64,000 nucleotides of DNA from Shewanella marina JCM 15074 (GCF_000614975.1 NZ_BALM01000001.1:310001-374000), one strand, 5' to 3'; positions 52,129-63,051 are shown, counted from the stretch's first letter. The notes: a model not told the origin generated them from the sequence alone. Program-made: numbers and translations.

Positions 52129-54357
52129 GTGTTAAATACACTCAGGGATATAACACAAGCAGTTGCGAGTGTTAAGAATATTGCAGCTGCATTGTCGATA
52201 CTTGTTGAAGAAGTTAATCGAGCTATGGCGACTCAATGTTGTTCAATTTACCTGCTTGAACAGCAAGATTTGATTTTGTCTGCAACTGAAGGATTAGCAC
52301 AAGAGGCGGTCGGTGTCGTAAAGATGCCGATGTCTCAAGGCCTTGTGGGGTTAGTCGTTGAGCGTGAGGAGCCGATTAATTTGGCCGACGCTAGCCAACA
52401 TCGTCGCTTTAAACTTTTTCCTGAGATTGGTGAAGAGATATACCGAGCTTTTCTTGCTGTTCCGATTACCTACCAAAAGAAAGTGCTGGGCGTCATAGTG
52501 GTTCAACAAGCTACCAGTCGGCAGTTTAGCTCGGGTGAAGAAGCTTTTTTGATGACGTTAGCGGCTCACCTTGGTACTTTAATTAAAAATTTAAAGCGCA
52601 AACAAATTTACCATTCGCAACATCAAGTTTTATACCATGCAACCGGTGTTTCTGCAGGTATTGGCATAGGTAAAGCACTGGTTTTCGGTGGTGAGATTGA
52701 TATTGTTCAAGCTGAAGTCTTCACCGATAGAATTCAATATGAGTTATCCCGCTTAGACAGTGCAGTTTCGCGCTGTATTGAAAGTATTAATAATCTAATT
52801 CAACGCTTTGATGAGCAACAAGATGAAGAACTCGCTGGCATCTTGTCGGCTTTATTACATCTATTACAACCCACAAGCCTTGCTGGTGAGTATGAAGCGG
52901 AAGTGAGGCTAGGTGTTATCGCAGAAACAGCGGTGAGCCGTGTCACGCTAAAATATATCAAACAGTTTGAAGCGATGGCTGATAGTTACTTACAGCAGCG
53001 CGCTAATGATATTCGCGATCTTGGTAAAAAAGTACTGCGACAATTAATTGAGCCAGAACAATTAGAGCTTCCCCCTAACCAGCCGGTGGTGTTGTTTGCC
53101 AAAGACGCCGACACAACATTATTGGCAGAGTTTCCTCTTGCCAATCTAAAAGGTATCGTGACTGAAGTGGGCGGCGCTAACTCTCACGCCGCTATTTTTG
53201 CCCGTGCATTATCTATTCCTGCACTTATCGGTATCGAGTCTGATATTTTTGCTCAGGTTAATCACCAACAAGTGATCGTTAATGCGGATAGAGGCCAGCT
53301 ATTGGTCGCACCTTCTGCCTCTATCATTGCAGAATATCGCAGCTTATTGTCTGCACAACAAATTAAATTAAAGCGCTTCACTGATGATGTGGCTTTGCCT
53401 GATGTAACCCTTGACGGTAAATATTTTCGTTTATTACTGAATATTGGTTTGATCAGTGCATTACCTAAATCATTTGTTGGTGCACAAGGTGTCGGCTTAT
53501 ATCGCACTGAAATCTTATTTATGCTGCATCGACGTTTTCCTAGCGAATCTGAGCAGGTTAAAGTTTATCAACAAGTGTTAGATGCCGCTGCTGGTAAAGA
53601 AGTGGTAATGCGCACGTTAGATGTCGGTGGCGATAAACCATTAGCCTATTTTCCTTTAAAAGAGGTTAATCCATTTTTAGGCTGGCGGGGTATCCGTTTT
53701 TCATTAGATCACCCCGAGTTATTTTTAGTGCAACTGCGAGCAATGATGTTGGCATCTGTTGGTCGTCAACAATTAAGTATTTTGTTACCTATGGTGTCAA
53801 ATATAGAAGAGATTGATTTGGCTCTCGACTATATTAGGCAGGCTTATTTGGAAATTAGCCATGAGCAAGGCAACAACTTAATTCCACCTAAAATTGGGGT
53901 GATGGTCGAAGTGCCATCGTTGTTGTATCAACTGAGTGAAGTTGCCGATCGTGTTGATTTTGTTTCAATAGGAACCAATGATTTAACTCAATACTTACTT
54001 GCAGTCGATCGTAACAATCCTAAAGTTGCAGAACTTTATAATAGCTATCATCCGAGCGTATTAAGAGCATTACATCGTACACGTTTTGATTGCACCTTAA
54101 ATAATTTAGAGGTTTGCGTTTGCGGTGAGTTAGCGGGGGAGTTGTATGGCGCACTGTTGTTAATCGCTATGGGATATACCCGTTTAAGCATGAACCAGAG
54201 TGCACTCATAAAAGTAAAATATATGCTGCGCCGTATTGATAGTCAAAATTTACAACAATTATTGGATCAAGTGCTACAACAACGAAATGGTGAAGCAGTA
54301 AAGCATAAAGTGAAGTTGTTTCTTATAGAAAATGGCTTAGATGAATTAGTTAACTAA
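52129..54357 (+). CDS. ptsP: PtsP, enzyme I of the nitrogen phosphotransferase system
   Basis: PtsP (EI-Ntr) takes phosphate from phosphoenolpyruvate and passes it to NPr, regulating potassium and nitrogen metabolism. The 742-residue protein begins at GTG 52129 with AGGA 7 bases upstream. The N-terminal GAF domain (about 5-155) is followed by the phosphohistidine segment VGGANSHAAIFARAL and the PEP-binding domain, with MRTLDVGGDKPL, VEVPSLLYQLSEVADRVD and SIGTNDLTQYLLAVDR. The catalytic cysteine is in VCVCGELAGE. Length matches the E. coli PtsP of 748. It follows rppH by 15 bp, as in other gammaproteobacteria. Confidence 0.97.
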   Translation: MLNTLRDITQAVASVKNIAAALSILVEEVNRAMATQCCSIYLLEQQDLILSATEGLAQEAVGVVKMPMSQGLVGLVVEREEPINLADASQHRRFKLFPEIGEEIYRAFLAVPITYQKKVLGVIVVQQATSRQFSSGEEAFLMTLAAHLGTLIKNLKRKQIYHSQHQVLYHATGVSAGIGIGKALVFGGEIDIVQAEVFTDRIQYELSRLDSAVSRCIESINNLIQRFDEQQDEELAGILSALLHLLQPTSLAGEYEAEVRLGVIAETAVSRVTLKYIKQFEAMADSYLQQRANDIRDLGKKVLRQLIEPEQLELPPNQPVVLFAKDADTTLLAEFPLANLKGIVTEVGGANSHAAIFARALSIPALIGIESDIFAQVNHQQVIVNADRGQLLVAPSASIIAEYRSLLSAQQIKLKRFTDDVALPDVTLDGKYFRLLLNIGLISALPKSFVGAQGVGLYRTEILFMLHRRFPSESEQVKVYQQVLDAAAGKEVVMRTLDVGGDKPLAYFPLKEVNPFLGWRGIRFSLDHPELFLVQLRAMMLASVGRQQLSILLPMVSNIEEIDLALDYIRQAYLEISHEQGNNLIPPKIGVMVEVPSLLYQLSEVADRVDFVSIGTNDLTQYLLAVDRNNPKVAELYNSYHPSVLRALHRTRFDCTLNNLEVCVCGELAGELYGALLLIAMGYTRLSMNQSALIKVKYMLRRIDSQNLQQLLDQVLQQRNGEAVKHKVKLFLIENGLDELVN

Positions 54358-54420
54358 TTGGCTTTTATGCTTTAAGCTATGTCCCTTATTTTAAAATTTA
54401 TATTTTGCTAAGGGGCAGTC

Positions 54421-55221
54421 TTGGACACTGTAGTGCAGCTTTTCTTAATCTGTGTGGCATTAGGTGCTGTGGTTGGCTTTTTAGCAGGATTGTTAGGTAT
54501 TGGCGGTGGCTTAATCATCGTCCCCGCATTGTTGTATATTTTGCCTAGTGTAGGCTTCCCTAGTAATGTTATTCCGCATGTAGCCATTGCGACTTCTCTC
54601 GCTGCTATCATTTTGACTTCATTATCATCTGTATATGCGCATAATAAGCGTGGCAATATTAGTTGGCCTTTAGCCCCTAAAATCTTCCCTGGTATCATTG
54701 TTGGTGGCTTAGCTGCTGGATTTATTGCTGATAAAATCAGTGGTGCTAGTTTAACGGTTTTTTTTGCCGTGTTTGTATTGGTGATGTCGGTACAGATGTT
54801 ATACCCAGTAAAACCCAATCGTGCTGAAACCTTACCGAATTCTGTCGGTCTATTTATTATTGCGATCTTTATTGCATTAATTGCAGGATTGATGGGCATT
54901 GGTGGAGGTGCGTTATTAGTTCCATTTTTAAGCTGGTGTGGCCTTGAGATGCGAAAAGCGGTTGGTTTGTCTTCTGCTACTGGGTTGTTAATCGCAATAT
55001 CAGGGACTTTTGCTTATATCATTTCAGGTTGGGATCAGGTTGGTTTACCTGAGTTTACATTAGGTTATATCTATCTACCGGCATTATTAGGTATTGTGAT
55101 TACATCGATTTTTATTGCGCCATTAGGTGTAAAGGCTGCAAGTGTTTGGCCGACATCGGTACTTAAAAAGATTTTTGCGTTACTATTAGCCGTAATTGGT
55201 TTAAAAATGTTGCTTAGTTAA
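54421..55221 (+). CDS. TauE/SafE-family membrane exporter
   Basis: The protein has 266 residues and about eight membrane segments in two repeats, each starting with the family motif (VGFLAGLLGIGGGLIIVPA and AGLMGIGGGALLVPFL). It starts at TTG 54421, preceded by AGGGG. TauE/SafE proteins export sulfoacetate, sulfite or related anions; the substrate here is not evident. It is between ptsP and lgt on the plus strand, a position conserved in several gammaproteobacteria. Confidence 0.9.
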   Translation: MDTVVQLFLICVALGAVVGFLAGLLGIGGGLIIVPALLYILPSVGFPSNVIPHVAIATSLAAIILTSLSSVYAHNKRGNISWPLAPKIFPGIIVGGLAAGFIADKISGASLTVFFAVFVLVMSVQMLYPVKPNRAETLPNSVGLFIIAIFIALIAGLMGIGGGALLVPFLSWCGLEMRKAVGLSSATGLLIAISGTFAYIISGWDQVGLPEFTLGYIYLPALLGIVITSIFIAPLGVKAASVWPTSVLKKIFALLLAVIGLKMLLS

Positions 55222-55298
55222 CTGAGCAACCAAAGATAACTGTATAACAATTATAGATTTTTAATTATTCATTTCGATGAAATTTTAGTGGAATAGCT

Positions 55299-56108
55299 AT
55301 GGCATTATCATATCCTCATATTGATCCAATTATGTTTTCTGTTGGACCATTTGAAATTTTTGGACACAGTTTTGAGCCCGCATTACGCTGGTATGGTTTT
55401 ATGTATTTGGTCGGATTTATTGCAGCGTTATGGTTACTTAACCGTAAGGCCGACAGATCAAATGGATTATGGAATCGCGATCAAGTTTCTGATTTGCTTT
55501 TTTATGGCTTCCTCGGTGTTATCTTAGGTGGTCGTATTGGTTATGTGTTGTTTTATAACTTTGATCTGTTTTTAGCTAACCCATTATATTTGTTTAAGAT
55601 TTATGATGGTGGTATGTCATTTCATGGTGGTTTGATTGGGGTGATTTTAGCCATGTTATATATTGCTAAAACTCAGAAACGTCAATTTTTTGCTGTGGCA
55701 GATATGGTTGCTCCTGTTGTACCGATTGGCTTAGGTGCTGGCCGAATTGGTAACTTTATTAATGATGAGTTATGGGGCCGAGTAACAGATGTTCCTTGGG
55801 CGATGATATTTCCTAATGGTGGTCCGCTACCGCGCCATCCATCGCAGTTATATCAGTTTGCTTTAGAAGGCGTTGCGCTATTCACACTCTTATATTGGTA
55901 CACTCGTAAACCACGTCAGGTTGGTGCGGTATCAGGCATGTTCCTTGTCGGTTATGGCATATTCCGTATTATTGTAGAAACGGTACGTCAACCGGATCCG
56001 CAGTTAGGTTTCTATTTTGGCTTTATTACTATGGGGCAAATACTATCGGTCCCTATGGTGCTATTTGGTCTGTATTTGATTTATCGCCATGTACCTAAAA
56101 AAGCTTAA
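55299..56108 (+). CDS. lgt: Prolipoprotein diacylglyceryl transferase Lgt
   Basis: Lgt adds the diacylglyceryl group to the lipobox cysteine of lipoproteins in the inner membrane. The 269-residue protein starts [19 protein letters not shown]. The seven-helix enzyme has YGFMYLVGF, the essential region SFHGGLIG (catalytic histidine), and the signature [19 protein letters not shown]. It is normal in length. It is followed by thyA, but a hairpin lies in between. Confidence 0.97.
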   Translation: MALSYPHIDPIMFSVGPFEIFGHSFEPALRWYGFMYLVGFIAALWLLNRKADRSNGLWNRDQVSDLLFYGFLGVILGGRIGYVLFYNFDLFLANPLYLFKIYDGGMSFHGGLIGVILAMLYIAKTQKRQFFAVADMVAPVVPIGLGAGRIGNFINDELWGRVTDVPWAMIFPNGGPLPRHPSQLYQFALEGVALFTLLYWYTRKPRQVGAVSGMFLVGYGIFRIIVETVRQPDPQLGFYFGFITMGQILSVPMVLFGLYLIYRHVPKKA

Positions 56109-56150
56109 GCTATTATGTTAATATAACGGTCGGCAATTAACGCAGAATTT

Positions 56151-56184
56151 AAGGGGGATATTGCAGTTGCAATTATCCCCCTTT
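56151..56184 (+). terminator. Terminator between lgt and thyA
   Basis: AAGGGGGATATTGCA / TGCAATTATCCCCCTT (one bulge) is followed by TATATTTG. It lies upstream of thyA on the same strand. Confidence 0.72.
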
Positions 56185-56217
56185 ATATTTGAACAAAATT
56201 AATAGTAGAGTCGAAAA

Positions 56218-57069
56218 ATGAAGCAATATTTACAACTATGTCAGCGGATCATCGATGAAGGTGAATGGGTGACTAACGAACGTACAGGTAAACGTTGTTT
56301 AACTGTGATTAATGCCGACTTTACTTATGATGTAGAACATAATCAATTTCCGTTAGTGACCACTCGTAAAAGTTTTTACAAGGCAGCCATTGCTGAATTA
56401 TTAGGCTACCTACGTGGTTATGATAATGCAGCGCAGTTTAGAGCGATTGGTTGTAATACTTGGAACGCTAATGCCAATGACAACCAGGCATGGTTAAATA
56501 ATCCGCATCGTAAAGGAATTGACGATATGGGGCGCGTATATGGTGTTCAAGGTCGTCGCTGGGCTAAGCCAGATGGTAGTTCGTTGGATCAGGTACGCAA
56601 GGTTTATCAAGATTTAAAAAATAACATTGATGATCGCGGCGAAATTATCACTTTCTATAACCCCGGAGAGTTTGATATGGGCTGTTTACGTCCATGTATG
56701 CATACACATCATTTTTCGCTGCTGGGCGACAAGTTGTACTTAAATAGCATGCAACGTTCAGTAGATTGTCCGTTAGGGTTAAACTTTAATGCTGTACAAG
56801 TCGCTGTTTTATTGCAATTGTTTGCACAAATAACAGGTCATAAACCTGGTCAGGCATACCATAAAATGGTCAATTGCCATATTTACGAAGACCAGCTTGA
56901 ATTAATGCGTGATGTACAATTAAAGCGTGAGCCTTTACCTTTACCTCAATTACGTATTAACCCAGACATTAAGACATTAGAAGATGTTGAGACATGGGTG
57001 ACTACTGATGACTTTGAGGTTGTTGGTTATCAGCATCATGATGCGATTAAGTATCCATTTTCAGTCTAA
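56218..57069 (+). CDS. thyA: Thymidylate synthase ThyA
   Basis: ThyA methylates dUMP to dTMP with methylene-tetrahydrofolate. The 283-residue protein starts [20 protein letters not shown]. The catalytic cysteine lies in [13 protein letters not shown], and the substrate loops [16 protein letters not shown] and [10 protein letters not shown] are normal. It is about 19 residues longer than the E. coli enzyme, with an added segment around [17 protein letters not shown], a feature I associate with Shewanella and Vibrio copies. Its transcript ends at 57084-57118. Confidence 0.97.
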   Translation: MKQYLQLCQRIIDEGEWVTNERTGKRCLTVINADFTYDVEHNQFPLVTTRKSFYKAAIAELLGYLRGYDNAAQFRAIGCNTWNANANDNQAWLNNPHRKGIDDMGRVYGVQGRRWAKPDGSSLDQVRKVYQDLKNNIDDRGEIITFYNPGEFDMGCLRPCMHTHHFSLLGDKLYLNSMQRSVDCPLGLNFNAVQVAVLLQLFAQITGHKPGQAYHKMVNCHIYEDQLELMRDVQLKREPLPLPQLRINPDIKTLEDVETWVTTDDFEVVGYQHHDAIKYPFSV

Positions 57070-57083
57070 TTATTAGAGACTTG

Positions 57084-57118
57084 AAAAGCCTAAACTGTTC
57101 AGTTTAGGCTTTTTTTTA
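57084..57118 (+). terminator. Terminator of thyA
   Basis: AAAAGCCTAAACT / AGTTTAGGCTTTT with loop GTTC is followed by a T-run on the plus strand. Confidence 0.92.
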
Positions 57119-57516
57119 CGATTTTTTTAAGCTTCATCTCAGCGGTTGAGTGTTTATTAATAAATGGCGTGTGTTCGTATTGTTTAAATAATAGTCGTAT
57201 CTGTGATTTATTAATCAAATTATTAACTTATATATAACAATGTGACTTTGGTCACTCTATTTTGTTTGGCGAGTCCCTAATAGTCATTTATATTTTAACA
57301 GTATGTAATGATAATGATAAAAAAATATATTGAGTCGATGTTACAGTGCAGATTGAGCTTTGTGTGCAACTTGCTAATTTAAGCCGTAGTATTTAGTTAT
57401 TCGACTCTTTAAGCCTTTATAGCTCGGAATTTCCGATGTTTAAGGTAAAAACTATCGAATATGTTATTGGTATGGATTCAATTACACTCGATATATTCAG
57501 TTTTTTGGAGCAAGTA
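57119..57516. promoter_or_regulatory. Leader region upstream of nhaA
   Basis: About 400 AT-rich bases lie between the thyA terminator and nhaA. It must hold the nhaA promoter. Apart from TAATGATAATGATAA at about 57306, which looks weakly like a Fur half-site, nothing clear is seen. NhaR is expected to act here but its site is not visible. Confidence 0.4.
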
Positions 57517-58689
57517 ATGGAACGAGCAATTAAGAATTTTTTAGGGCAGGAGTCAGCTGGAGGTATTTTACTTTTAGTTGCTGTGGTACTTGCTATGTTA
57601 TTGGCAAACTCACCGTTATCTGATGAGTATGTCAACTTATTATCGACTGAAATGCAGGTTAGATTAGGTGCCTTAGATATTAATAAGCCTTTGTTATTGT
57701 GGATTAACGATGGCTTAATGGCGATTTTCTTTTTATTGATTGGCCTTGAGGTTAAACGTGAGTTATTAGAAGGGGCTTTATCGAGCGTTTCTAAAGCGTC
57801 TTTACCTACATTTGCCGCTATTGGTGGCATGGTAGTACCTGCTGCAATTTATCTATTTTTTAACTATGCAGATCCTGTGACTAAGATGGGCTGGGCAATT
57901 CCAGCTGCAACTGATATTGCTTTTGCTTTAGGTATTATGGCGTTATTGGGTAACCGTGTTCCTGTTGCATTAAAAGTATTTTTATTAGCGTTGGCAATTA
58001 TCGATGACCTTGGTGTTATTGTTATTATCGCTTTATTTTACAGCAGTGATTTATCGATGCTAAGCATGATTATCGCCGCTTTATCTGTGACCGGTTTGAT
58101 TATTCTAAACCGTAAAGGTGTGACTAACTTAAGTGCGTATGCTGTATTAGGCATGATTCTATGGGTTGCAGTATTAAAATCAGGCGTTCATGCGACGCTA
58201 GCTGGCGTTATTATCGCATTCTGTATCCCGTTACGTGCAAAGGATGGTACTTCGCCTTCTGAATCACTAGAACATAAATTACATCCATGGAGTACCTTTA
58301 TCATTCTACCTATCTTTGCCTTTGCTAATGCTGGAGTCAGTTTAGGTAACATGAGTATTGAGAGTGTCGTTTCTCCTGTGCCAATGGGAATTGCATTAGG
58401 TTTATTATTAGGTAAACCAATCGGTGTGATGTTATTTAGTTTTATTGCTGTTAAATTAAAATTAGCTCAGTTGCCTGATGGTATTGGCTGGAGACATATT
58501 GCACCTGTTTCTGTGATGTGTGGTATTGGTTTTACAATGTCGATGTTTATTTCATCTTTAGCATTTGAACATGGTGGTTTAGCTTTAGCTGATTTAGCTC
58601 GATTAGGTATTTTGATAGGCTCTATGTTTGCAGCTACGATTGGTTATGTGTGGCTATCAAAAGTATTGCCTGATACGGGAGGTAAGTAA
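57517..58689 (+). CDS. nhaA: Na+/H+ antiporter NhaA
   Basis: NhaA expels sodium in exchange for protons and supports growth at high salt and pH. The 390-residue protein begins at ATG 57517 ([19 protein letters not shown]) with GGAG 7 bases upstream; the longer frame to 57436 lacks support. It has about twelve membrane helices. The sodium-binding aspartates lie in [16 protein letters not shown], and [10 protein letters not shown] forms the neighbouring half-helix. Its stop overlaps the next start by one base (TAATG). Confidence 0.96.
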   Translation: MERAIKNFLGQESAGGILLLVAVVLAMLLANSPLSDEYVNLLSTEMQVRLGALDINKPLLLWINDGLMAIFFLLIGLEVKRELLEGALSSVSKASLPTFAAIGGMVVPAAIYLFFNYADPVTKMGWAIPAATDIAFALGIMALLGNRVPVALKVFLLALAIIDDLGVIVIIALFYSSDLSMLSMIIAALSVTGLIILNRKGVTNLSAYAVLGMILWVAVLKSGVHATLAGVIIAFCIPLRAKDGTSPSESLEHKLHPWSTFIILPIFAFANAGVSLGNMSIESVVSPVPMGIALGLLLGKPIGVMLFSFIAVKLKLAQLPDGIGWRHIAPVSVMCGIGFTMSMFISSLAFEHGGLALADLARLGILIGSMFAATIGYVWLSKVLPDTGGK

Positions 58690-59069
58690 TGAATAAATGG
58701 ATTTTAGCTTTATCATTGTCAGTGTTGGTTATGCCTGCATCGGCAAATCAACTCAAAATATGCCAAAAAGATATAAATGATCCAATGTGTCATGCTTATA
58801 TTGAAGGTGTTGTTGATGGTGCTTTGATGTTTAAACACAACACCTTTGGTAAGCGTATTGTGGCATCGGATTATGAATCACGTGCATTAAAATACAGGGG
58901 AGGTAAACGGTTTCAAGAAGCGAATCGTGAATATTGTCGTGATCGAATTCCTAATCGTGATGAATTAATGCAAGGTGTTTCTGAATCAATTCAAAATGAG
59001 AAGATTACTACAGTTGACGAATTACAAAGCTCAGTGCAAAGTCTATTGCATTGTCAGCGCTTAGAATAA
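58689..59069 (+). CDS. Exported Rap1a/Tai-like protein
   Basis: This 126-residue protein has a signal peptide ([19 protein letters not shown]). The mature part fits the Rap1a/Tai domain: [20 protein letters not shown] near the N-terminus, then [13 protein letters not shown] and a final cysteine (SLLHC). In the few cases studied, Rap1a and Tai are periplasmic immunity proteins to type VI secretion effectors, but most homologues are uncharacterised and no effector is near. It overlaps the nhaA stop by one base and lies 13 bp before nhaR, so it is in the nhaA operon. Its role in sodium stress is unknown. Confidence 0.8.
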   Translation: MNKWILALSLSVLVMPASANQLKICQKDINDPMCHAYIEGVVDGALMFKHNTFGKRIVASDYESRALKYRGGKRFQEANREYCRDRIPNRDELMQGVSESIQNEKITTVDELQSSVQSLLHCQRLE

Positions 59070-59082
59070 TCTATCGAGTGGT

Positions 59083-59991
59083 ATGTCTCATCTAAATTAT
59101 AACCATCTTTATTACTTTTGGATGGTCACCAAGAAGGGCTCAGTAGCGAAGGCTGCTGATGCTCTTTTTTTAACTCCGCAAACGGTTACTGGTCAAATAA
59201 GAGCATTAGAGCAACGCTTTAATGCTCCATTATTTAAACGTGTAGGTCGTCATTTAGAACCGACTGACTTCGGTCAGTTGGTTTTTCGCTATGCAGATAA
59301 AATGTTTAGCTTGAGTTATGAAATGCTAGATATTATTAATTATCAAAAAGATGAGGCCACGTTATTTGAAGTGGGAATTGCTGATGCACTATCAAAAGCA
59401 TTGGCAAGTCGAATTTTATTGAGTGTGGTGCCTAATGATGGAACGATGCATTTGTCATGTTTTGAGTCGACCCATGAAAATCTAATGGACAGATTGCGGC
59501 AGCATAAGCTTGATATGATTTTATCTGATTGCGCAGGAGCATCACTGCAATACCCTGAAATCTTATCTAAAAAATTAGGCGAGTGTGGTGTTAGCTTTTT
59601 TTGTGCAGAAGCTTTTGAGTTACCATTCCCACAATGTTTACAACAAGGTAAGCTGTTAATTCCATCAAGGCGAACTTCTTTAGGTCAACAACTTATTCGT
59701 TGGTTTGATGAACAAGGGCTTAACGTGAGCATTTTAGGTGAGTTTGATGATGCGGCTATGATGAAGAGCTTTGGCTATTTTAAGCAAGGCATATTTGTCG
59801 CTCCGTCAATATATCAACAAGATTTATTGGCTCATGGTATGCACTTATTAGGGCAAACCTCAGATGTGATGGAAGAGTATCATGTGATGTTTGCTGAGCG
59901 TATGATCCAGCATCCTACCGTTAAGCTGCTACTCGACACCGATTTTGCTGATTTATTTGCTGGGCTTGATCAACAAATGCAACAATATTAA
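59083..59991 (+). CDS. nhaR: LysR-family regulator NhaR
   Basis: NhaR activates nhaA in response to sodium. The 302-residue protein has an N-terminal winged helix [20 protein letters not shown] and [20 protein letters not shown], typical of the group. The C-terminal effector-binding domain follows. Its location directly downstream of nhaA, here separated by a Rap1a/Tai-like gene, supports the assignment. The gene ends with the usual leucine- and aspartate-rich helix ([11 protein letters not shown]). Confidence 0.93.
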   Translation: MSHLNYNHLYYFWMVTKKGSVAKAADALFLTPQTVTGQIRALEQRFNAPLFKRVGRHLEPTDFGQLVFRYADKMFSLSYEMLDIINYQKDEATLFEVGIADALSKALASRILLSVVPNDGTMHLSCFESTHENLMDRLRQHKLDMILSDCAGASLQYPEILSKKLGECGVSFFCAEAFELPFPQCLQQGKLLIPSRRTSLGQQLIRWFDEQGLNVSILGEFDDAAMMKSFGYFKQGIFVAPSIYQQDLLAHGMHLLGQTSDVMEEYHVMFAERMIQHPTVKLLLDTDFADLFAGLDQQMQQY

Positions 59992-60017
59992 AAATAACAA
60001 TGAAAGGAATTGAGATT

Positions 60018-60266
60018 ATGGATGAGATGGATATAGCTCGGGTGAAATGGGCCTGCCGGCGCGGTATGCTTGAACTTGATGTGTTATTTGCACCATTTGT
60101 CGAAACACGTTATGACGGGTTAAGCCAACAGCAGAAACAAGCACTGATACGACTTCTCAAGTGTGAAGATCCTGAATTATTTGCTTGGTTTATGGGCCAT
60201 GAACAGTGTCCTGATCCTGAGTTGGCTGAGATGGTTATTTTGGTCCGTGGTCGTCCAGCAGCATAA
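60018..60266 (+). CDS. sdhE: Succinate dehydrogenase assembly factor SdhE
   Basis: SdhE attaches FAD covalently to SdhA and related flavoproteins. The 82-residue protein starts at ATG 60018 (MDEMDIARVKWACRRGMLEL), matching the family start; an upstream frame to 60000 adds six residues. The functional RGMLELD motif (RGxxE) and the patterns LSQQQKQALIRLLKCEDPEL and WFMGH are present. It is followed by ygfX with an overlap, as in enteric bacteria. Confidence 0.94.
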   Translation: MDEMDIARVKWACRRGMLELDVLFAPFVETRYDGLSQQQKQALIRLLKCEDPELFAWFMGHEQCPDPELAEMVILVRGRPAA

Positions 60267-60654
60267 TTTCCAACTTAAATATTCAACCCAGCAGCAATTA
60301 TCACTCTTGGGGTTAATGCTGCTGTGTTGTGCTTCTTTCTATTATTGGCCAGAATCTTCACAACCGCTTTATGTCTTATTAAAAACACTCTTCTTTATTG
60401 CGACAGTGGCTTATTTTAGTTATCTGTTTTGGCAGTTACGAGATTGGCAGTGTCATTTTACTTTAAATGTGCATGGCAATATTGGTTATATTTGCCTGCA
60501 GCGGCAATTACAACTGGGTTGGTATTGGTGCAGTCCATGGTTAACGCTATTTTATGGACGAGACGAGCAAGGTAAGTGTTTATTCTGGGTTTGGTCTGAT
60601 ATGTTAACCGACACAAATTATCGTCATTTGTGCCGGTTATTGAGGCGTAATTAG
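60247..60654 (+). CDS. ygfX: YgfX (CptA) family membrane protein
   Basis: YgfX is a small inner-membrane protein reported as the toxin of the CptAB pair with SdhE, though its role is debated. The 135-residue product equals the E. coli length, which supports the GTG at 60247 as the start ([18 protein letters not shown]). The gene overlaps sdhE by 20 bases in another frame. Two membrane segments lie near residues 18-33 and 40-60 ([35 protein letters not shown]). The tail ends LCRLLRRN. The earlier in-frame start at 60163 lies inside sdhE and is unlikely. Confidence 0.88.
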   Translation: MVVQQHNFQLKYSTQQQLSLLGLMLLCCASFYYWPESSQPLYVLLKTLFFIATVAYFSYLFWQLRDWQCHFTLNVHGNIGYICLQRQLQLGWYWCSPWLTLFYGRDEQGKCLFWVWSDMLTDTNYRHLCRLLRRN

Positions 60655-62266
60655 TCGGGAATTAGAATACTTGGCTTTGGTTCAGCTAGTTGTTCAGGGT
60701 AGTCAATAGTGTAGTGTAAGCCGCGACTTTCTTTACGTGACATGGCACAGCGGATAATGAGTTCAGCAACTTGGACCAAATTACGCAACTCAAGTAAATT
60801 ATTACTGACTCTGAAGTTACTGTAATACTCTTCAATTTCTTGCTGTAACAAATGACAACGGCGTAATGCGCGTTCTAAACGCTTATTTGAGCGAACAATT
60901 CCGACATAGTCCCACATAAACAAACGAAGTTCATGCCAGTTATGGGCAATAACCACTTCTTCATCAGAGTTAGTGACTAGGCTTTCATCCCAAGCAGGGA
61001 TGTTATAATCACAATGGGGTTTAGTTAGCTGATGTTCAATATCAAAAGCAGCTGCGCGAGCAAATACTAAACATTCTAGTAATGAGTTACTGGCGAGGCG
61101 GTTTGCACCGTGAAGTCCTGTATAGCTACTTCGCCAATCGCATATAAACCGTTGAGATCTGTCTGCCCATGTAGATCTGTCATTACACCACCACAAGTAT
61201 AATGTGCAGCAGGAACAACGGGTATTTGGTCGGTGGTAATATCAATGCCTAAAGTTAAACAGCGTTGATAAATCGTTGGAAAATGCTTAATTACAAAGTC
61301 TGCGGGTTTATGAGTAATGTCGAGATAAACACAATCGACACCCAATCGCTTCATTTCATAGTCGATAGCACGTGCAACAATGTCGCGAGGGGCGAGTTCA
61401 GCACGTTCGTCGAATTCCGGCATAAAGCGGGAACCATCAGGTCGTCGTAAATAAGCACCTTCGCCACGTAGGGCTTCGGTTAATAGGAAATTACGAGCTT
61501 CACTATGATATAAACAGGTTGGATGGAATTGATTAAATTCCATATTAGCGACTCGGCAACCTGCACGCCAAGCCATCGCTATACCATCACCTGAGGCAAT
61601 ATCTGGATTTGAGGTGTATTGGTATACTTTAGAACTGCCACCCGTTGCTATTGCGACAAAACGCGCTTTAATGGTTTCGACATGTTCGACTTGGCGATTC
61701 CAAACGTAAGCTCCGAGGACTTTATTACCCGGCTTATGTAATTTGCGGCTGGTGATTAAATCAATCGCATTGTATTTTTCAAAGACGCGGATATTTGGGT
61801 GTTCCAACGCCCGCTGTTGTAGCGTGTTTTGAACTTCTTTTCCTGTTGCGTCAGCCGCGTGCAAAATTCGGCGATGACTGTGGCCACCTTCACGGGTGAG
61901 GTGATACTGTGCTTGAGCAGAATTATCGCTAGATTCTTCTTTATCAAATGCAACGCCGGTATCGATTAACCATTGCATGGCTGGGCGTGCATTTTCTGCA
62001 GTAAAGGTTACTACTGATTTATCACATAAGCCTGCGCCAGCAATTAGGGTATCGGCGACATGAGATTCAATGGTATCATCTTCGTCAAATACCGATGCTA
62101 TACCGCCTTGTGCGTAATAGGTGGAGCCTTCAGATAACGGGCCTTTTGATAGTAAAATCACTTGGGCTTTTTCTGCGAGATGGAGCGCTAGAGTAAGACC
62201 TGCTGCACCACTGCCTATAACTAAAACGTCAGATTGATGTTCAACGACTTGTTTCATTGGGATCAT
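60651..62266 (-). CDS. nadB: L-aspartate oxidase NadB, frameshifted
   Basis: NadB oxidises aspartate to iminoaspartate, the first step of NAD synthesis, using FAD. The N-terminal part has the FAD motif [18 protein letters not shown] and [19 protein letters not shown], and is normal through LYAIGEVA. The frame then leaves the family and stops at 61076. The next frame gives [19 protein letters not shown] to the end at 60651. One missing base near 61124 (GCTTATACA read as GCTATACA) repairs it to 538 residues (E. coli 540). It is divergent from rpoE, as in E. coli. A start nine bases downstream (62257, [10 protein letters not shown]) is also possible. Confidence 0.95.
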
Positions 62267-62353
62267 AAGATGACTTAATATGTTTAGCTATGGTAAACCA
62301 AGTTTTAATTTATGGATATATTCCAATAGCGTTAACTTTTTAAAAAAATTATA

Positions 62354-62380
62354 GAACTTTTTCGCAGAACGTTAGTCTAC
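62354..62380 (+). promoter_or_regulatory. Candidate sigma-E promoter of rpoE
   Basis: GAACTT (62354-62359) and TCTAC (62376-62380) are separated by 16 bases, close to the sigma-E consensus (GAACTT - N16 - TCTGA). Autoregulation of rpoE is established in E. coli and fits here. Confidence 0.7.
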
Positions 62381-62444
62381 TTTAAAGACAATGATTCGAG
62401 CGACTGAGAAATCAGCATTTTAGATTTGGGAGAAGTCGGCTCGG

Positions 62445-63023
62445 ATGAGTGGACAAATTAGTGATCAACAACTCGTTGAGCGTGTACAACGAGGTGATAA
62501 AAATGCGTTTAATCTGCTGGTACAGAAGTATCAAAGCAAAGTCATTAACTTGATTTCACGCTATGTGCGTAATCAAGCCGATGTCGCAGATGTAGCACAA
62601 GAAGCTTTTATTAAAGCTTATCGTGCTTTGCCAAACTTTAGAGGTGAAAGCGCTTTTTACACTTGGCTGTATCGCATTGCAGTTAATACGGCTAAAAATT
62701 ATTTAGTGTCTCAAGGTCGACGCACACCTGCGAACGACGTAGATGCTGAAGAAGCTGAATATTATGAAGGTAGTGATGCACTTAAAGAGTTTGCATCACC
62801 AGAGCGACTAATGCTGTCAGAAGAAATTAAGACAGTTATTTTTGATACGCTTGAAAGCCTTCCAGAAGAATTAAAATTGGCAATTTCATTACGTGAGCTT
62901 GATGGAATGAGCTACGAAGAAATTGCTAATGTAATGGATTGTCCTATCGGTACAGTAAGATCTCGAATCTTCCGAGCGCGAGAGGCAATTGATAAAAAAC
63001 TCCAGCCATTGCTGGAAAGATAA
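62445..63023 (+). CDS. rpoE: RNA polymerase sigma-E factor RpoE
   Basis: RpoE is the extracytoplasmic-function sigma factor that turns on the envelope stress response when released from RseA. The 192-residue protein starts MSGQISDQQLVERVQRGDKN. Region 2 is ADVAQEAFIKAYRALPNF and the -10 recognition segment TWLYRIAVNTAKNYL; region 4 is ELDGMSYEEIANVMDCPIGT. It heads the rpoE-rseA-rseB operon and is divergent from nadB. Confidence 0.98.
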   Translation: MSGQISDQQLVERVQRGDKNAFNLLVQKYQSKVINLISRYVRNQADVADVAQEAFIKAYRALPNFRGESAFYTWLYRIAVNTAKNYLVSQGRRTPANDVDAEEAEYYEGSDALKEFASPERLMLSEEIKTVIFDTLESLPEELKLAISLRELDGMSYEEIANVMDCPIGTVRSRIFRAREAIDKKLQPLLER

Positions 63024-63051
63024 TACCCTATTAATGAGACACAGGTGAATA

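Noticed and set aside
57304..57320. TAATGATAATGATAA as a Fur box before nhaA
   Set aside because: It shows repeated GATAAT units but no inverted arm, and sodium antiport is not an expected Fur target.
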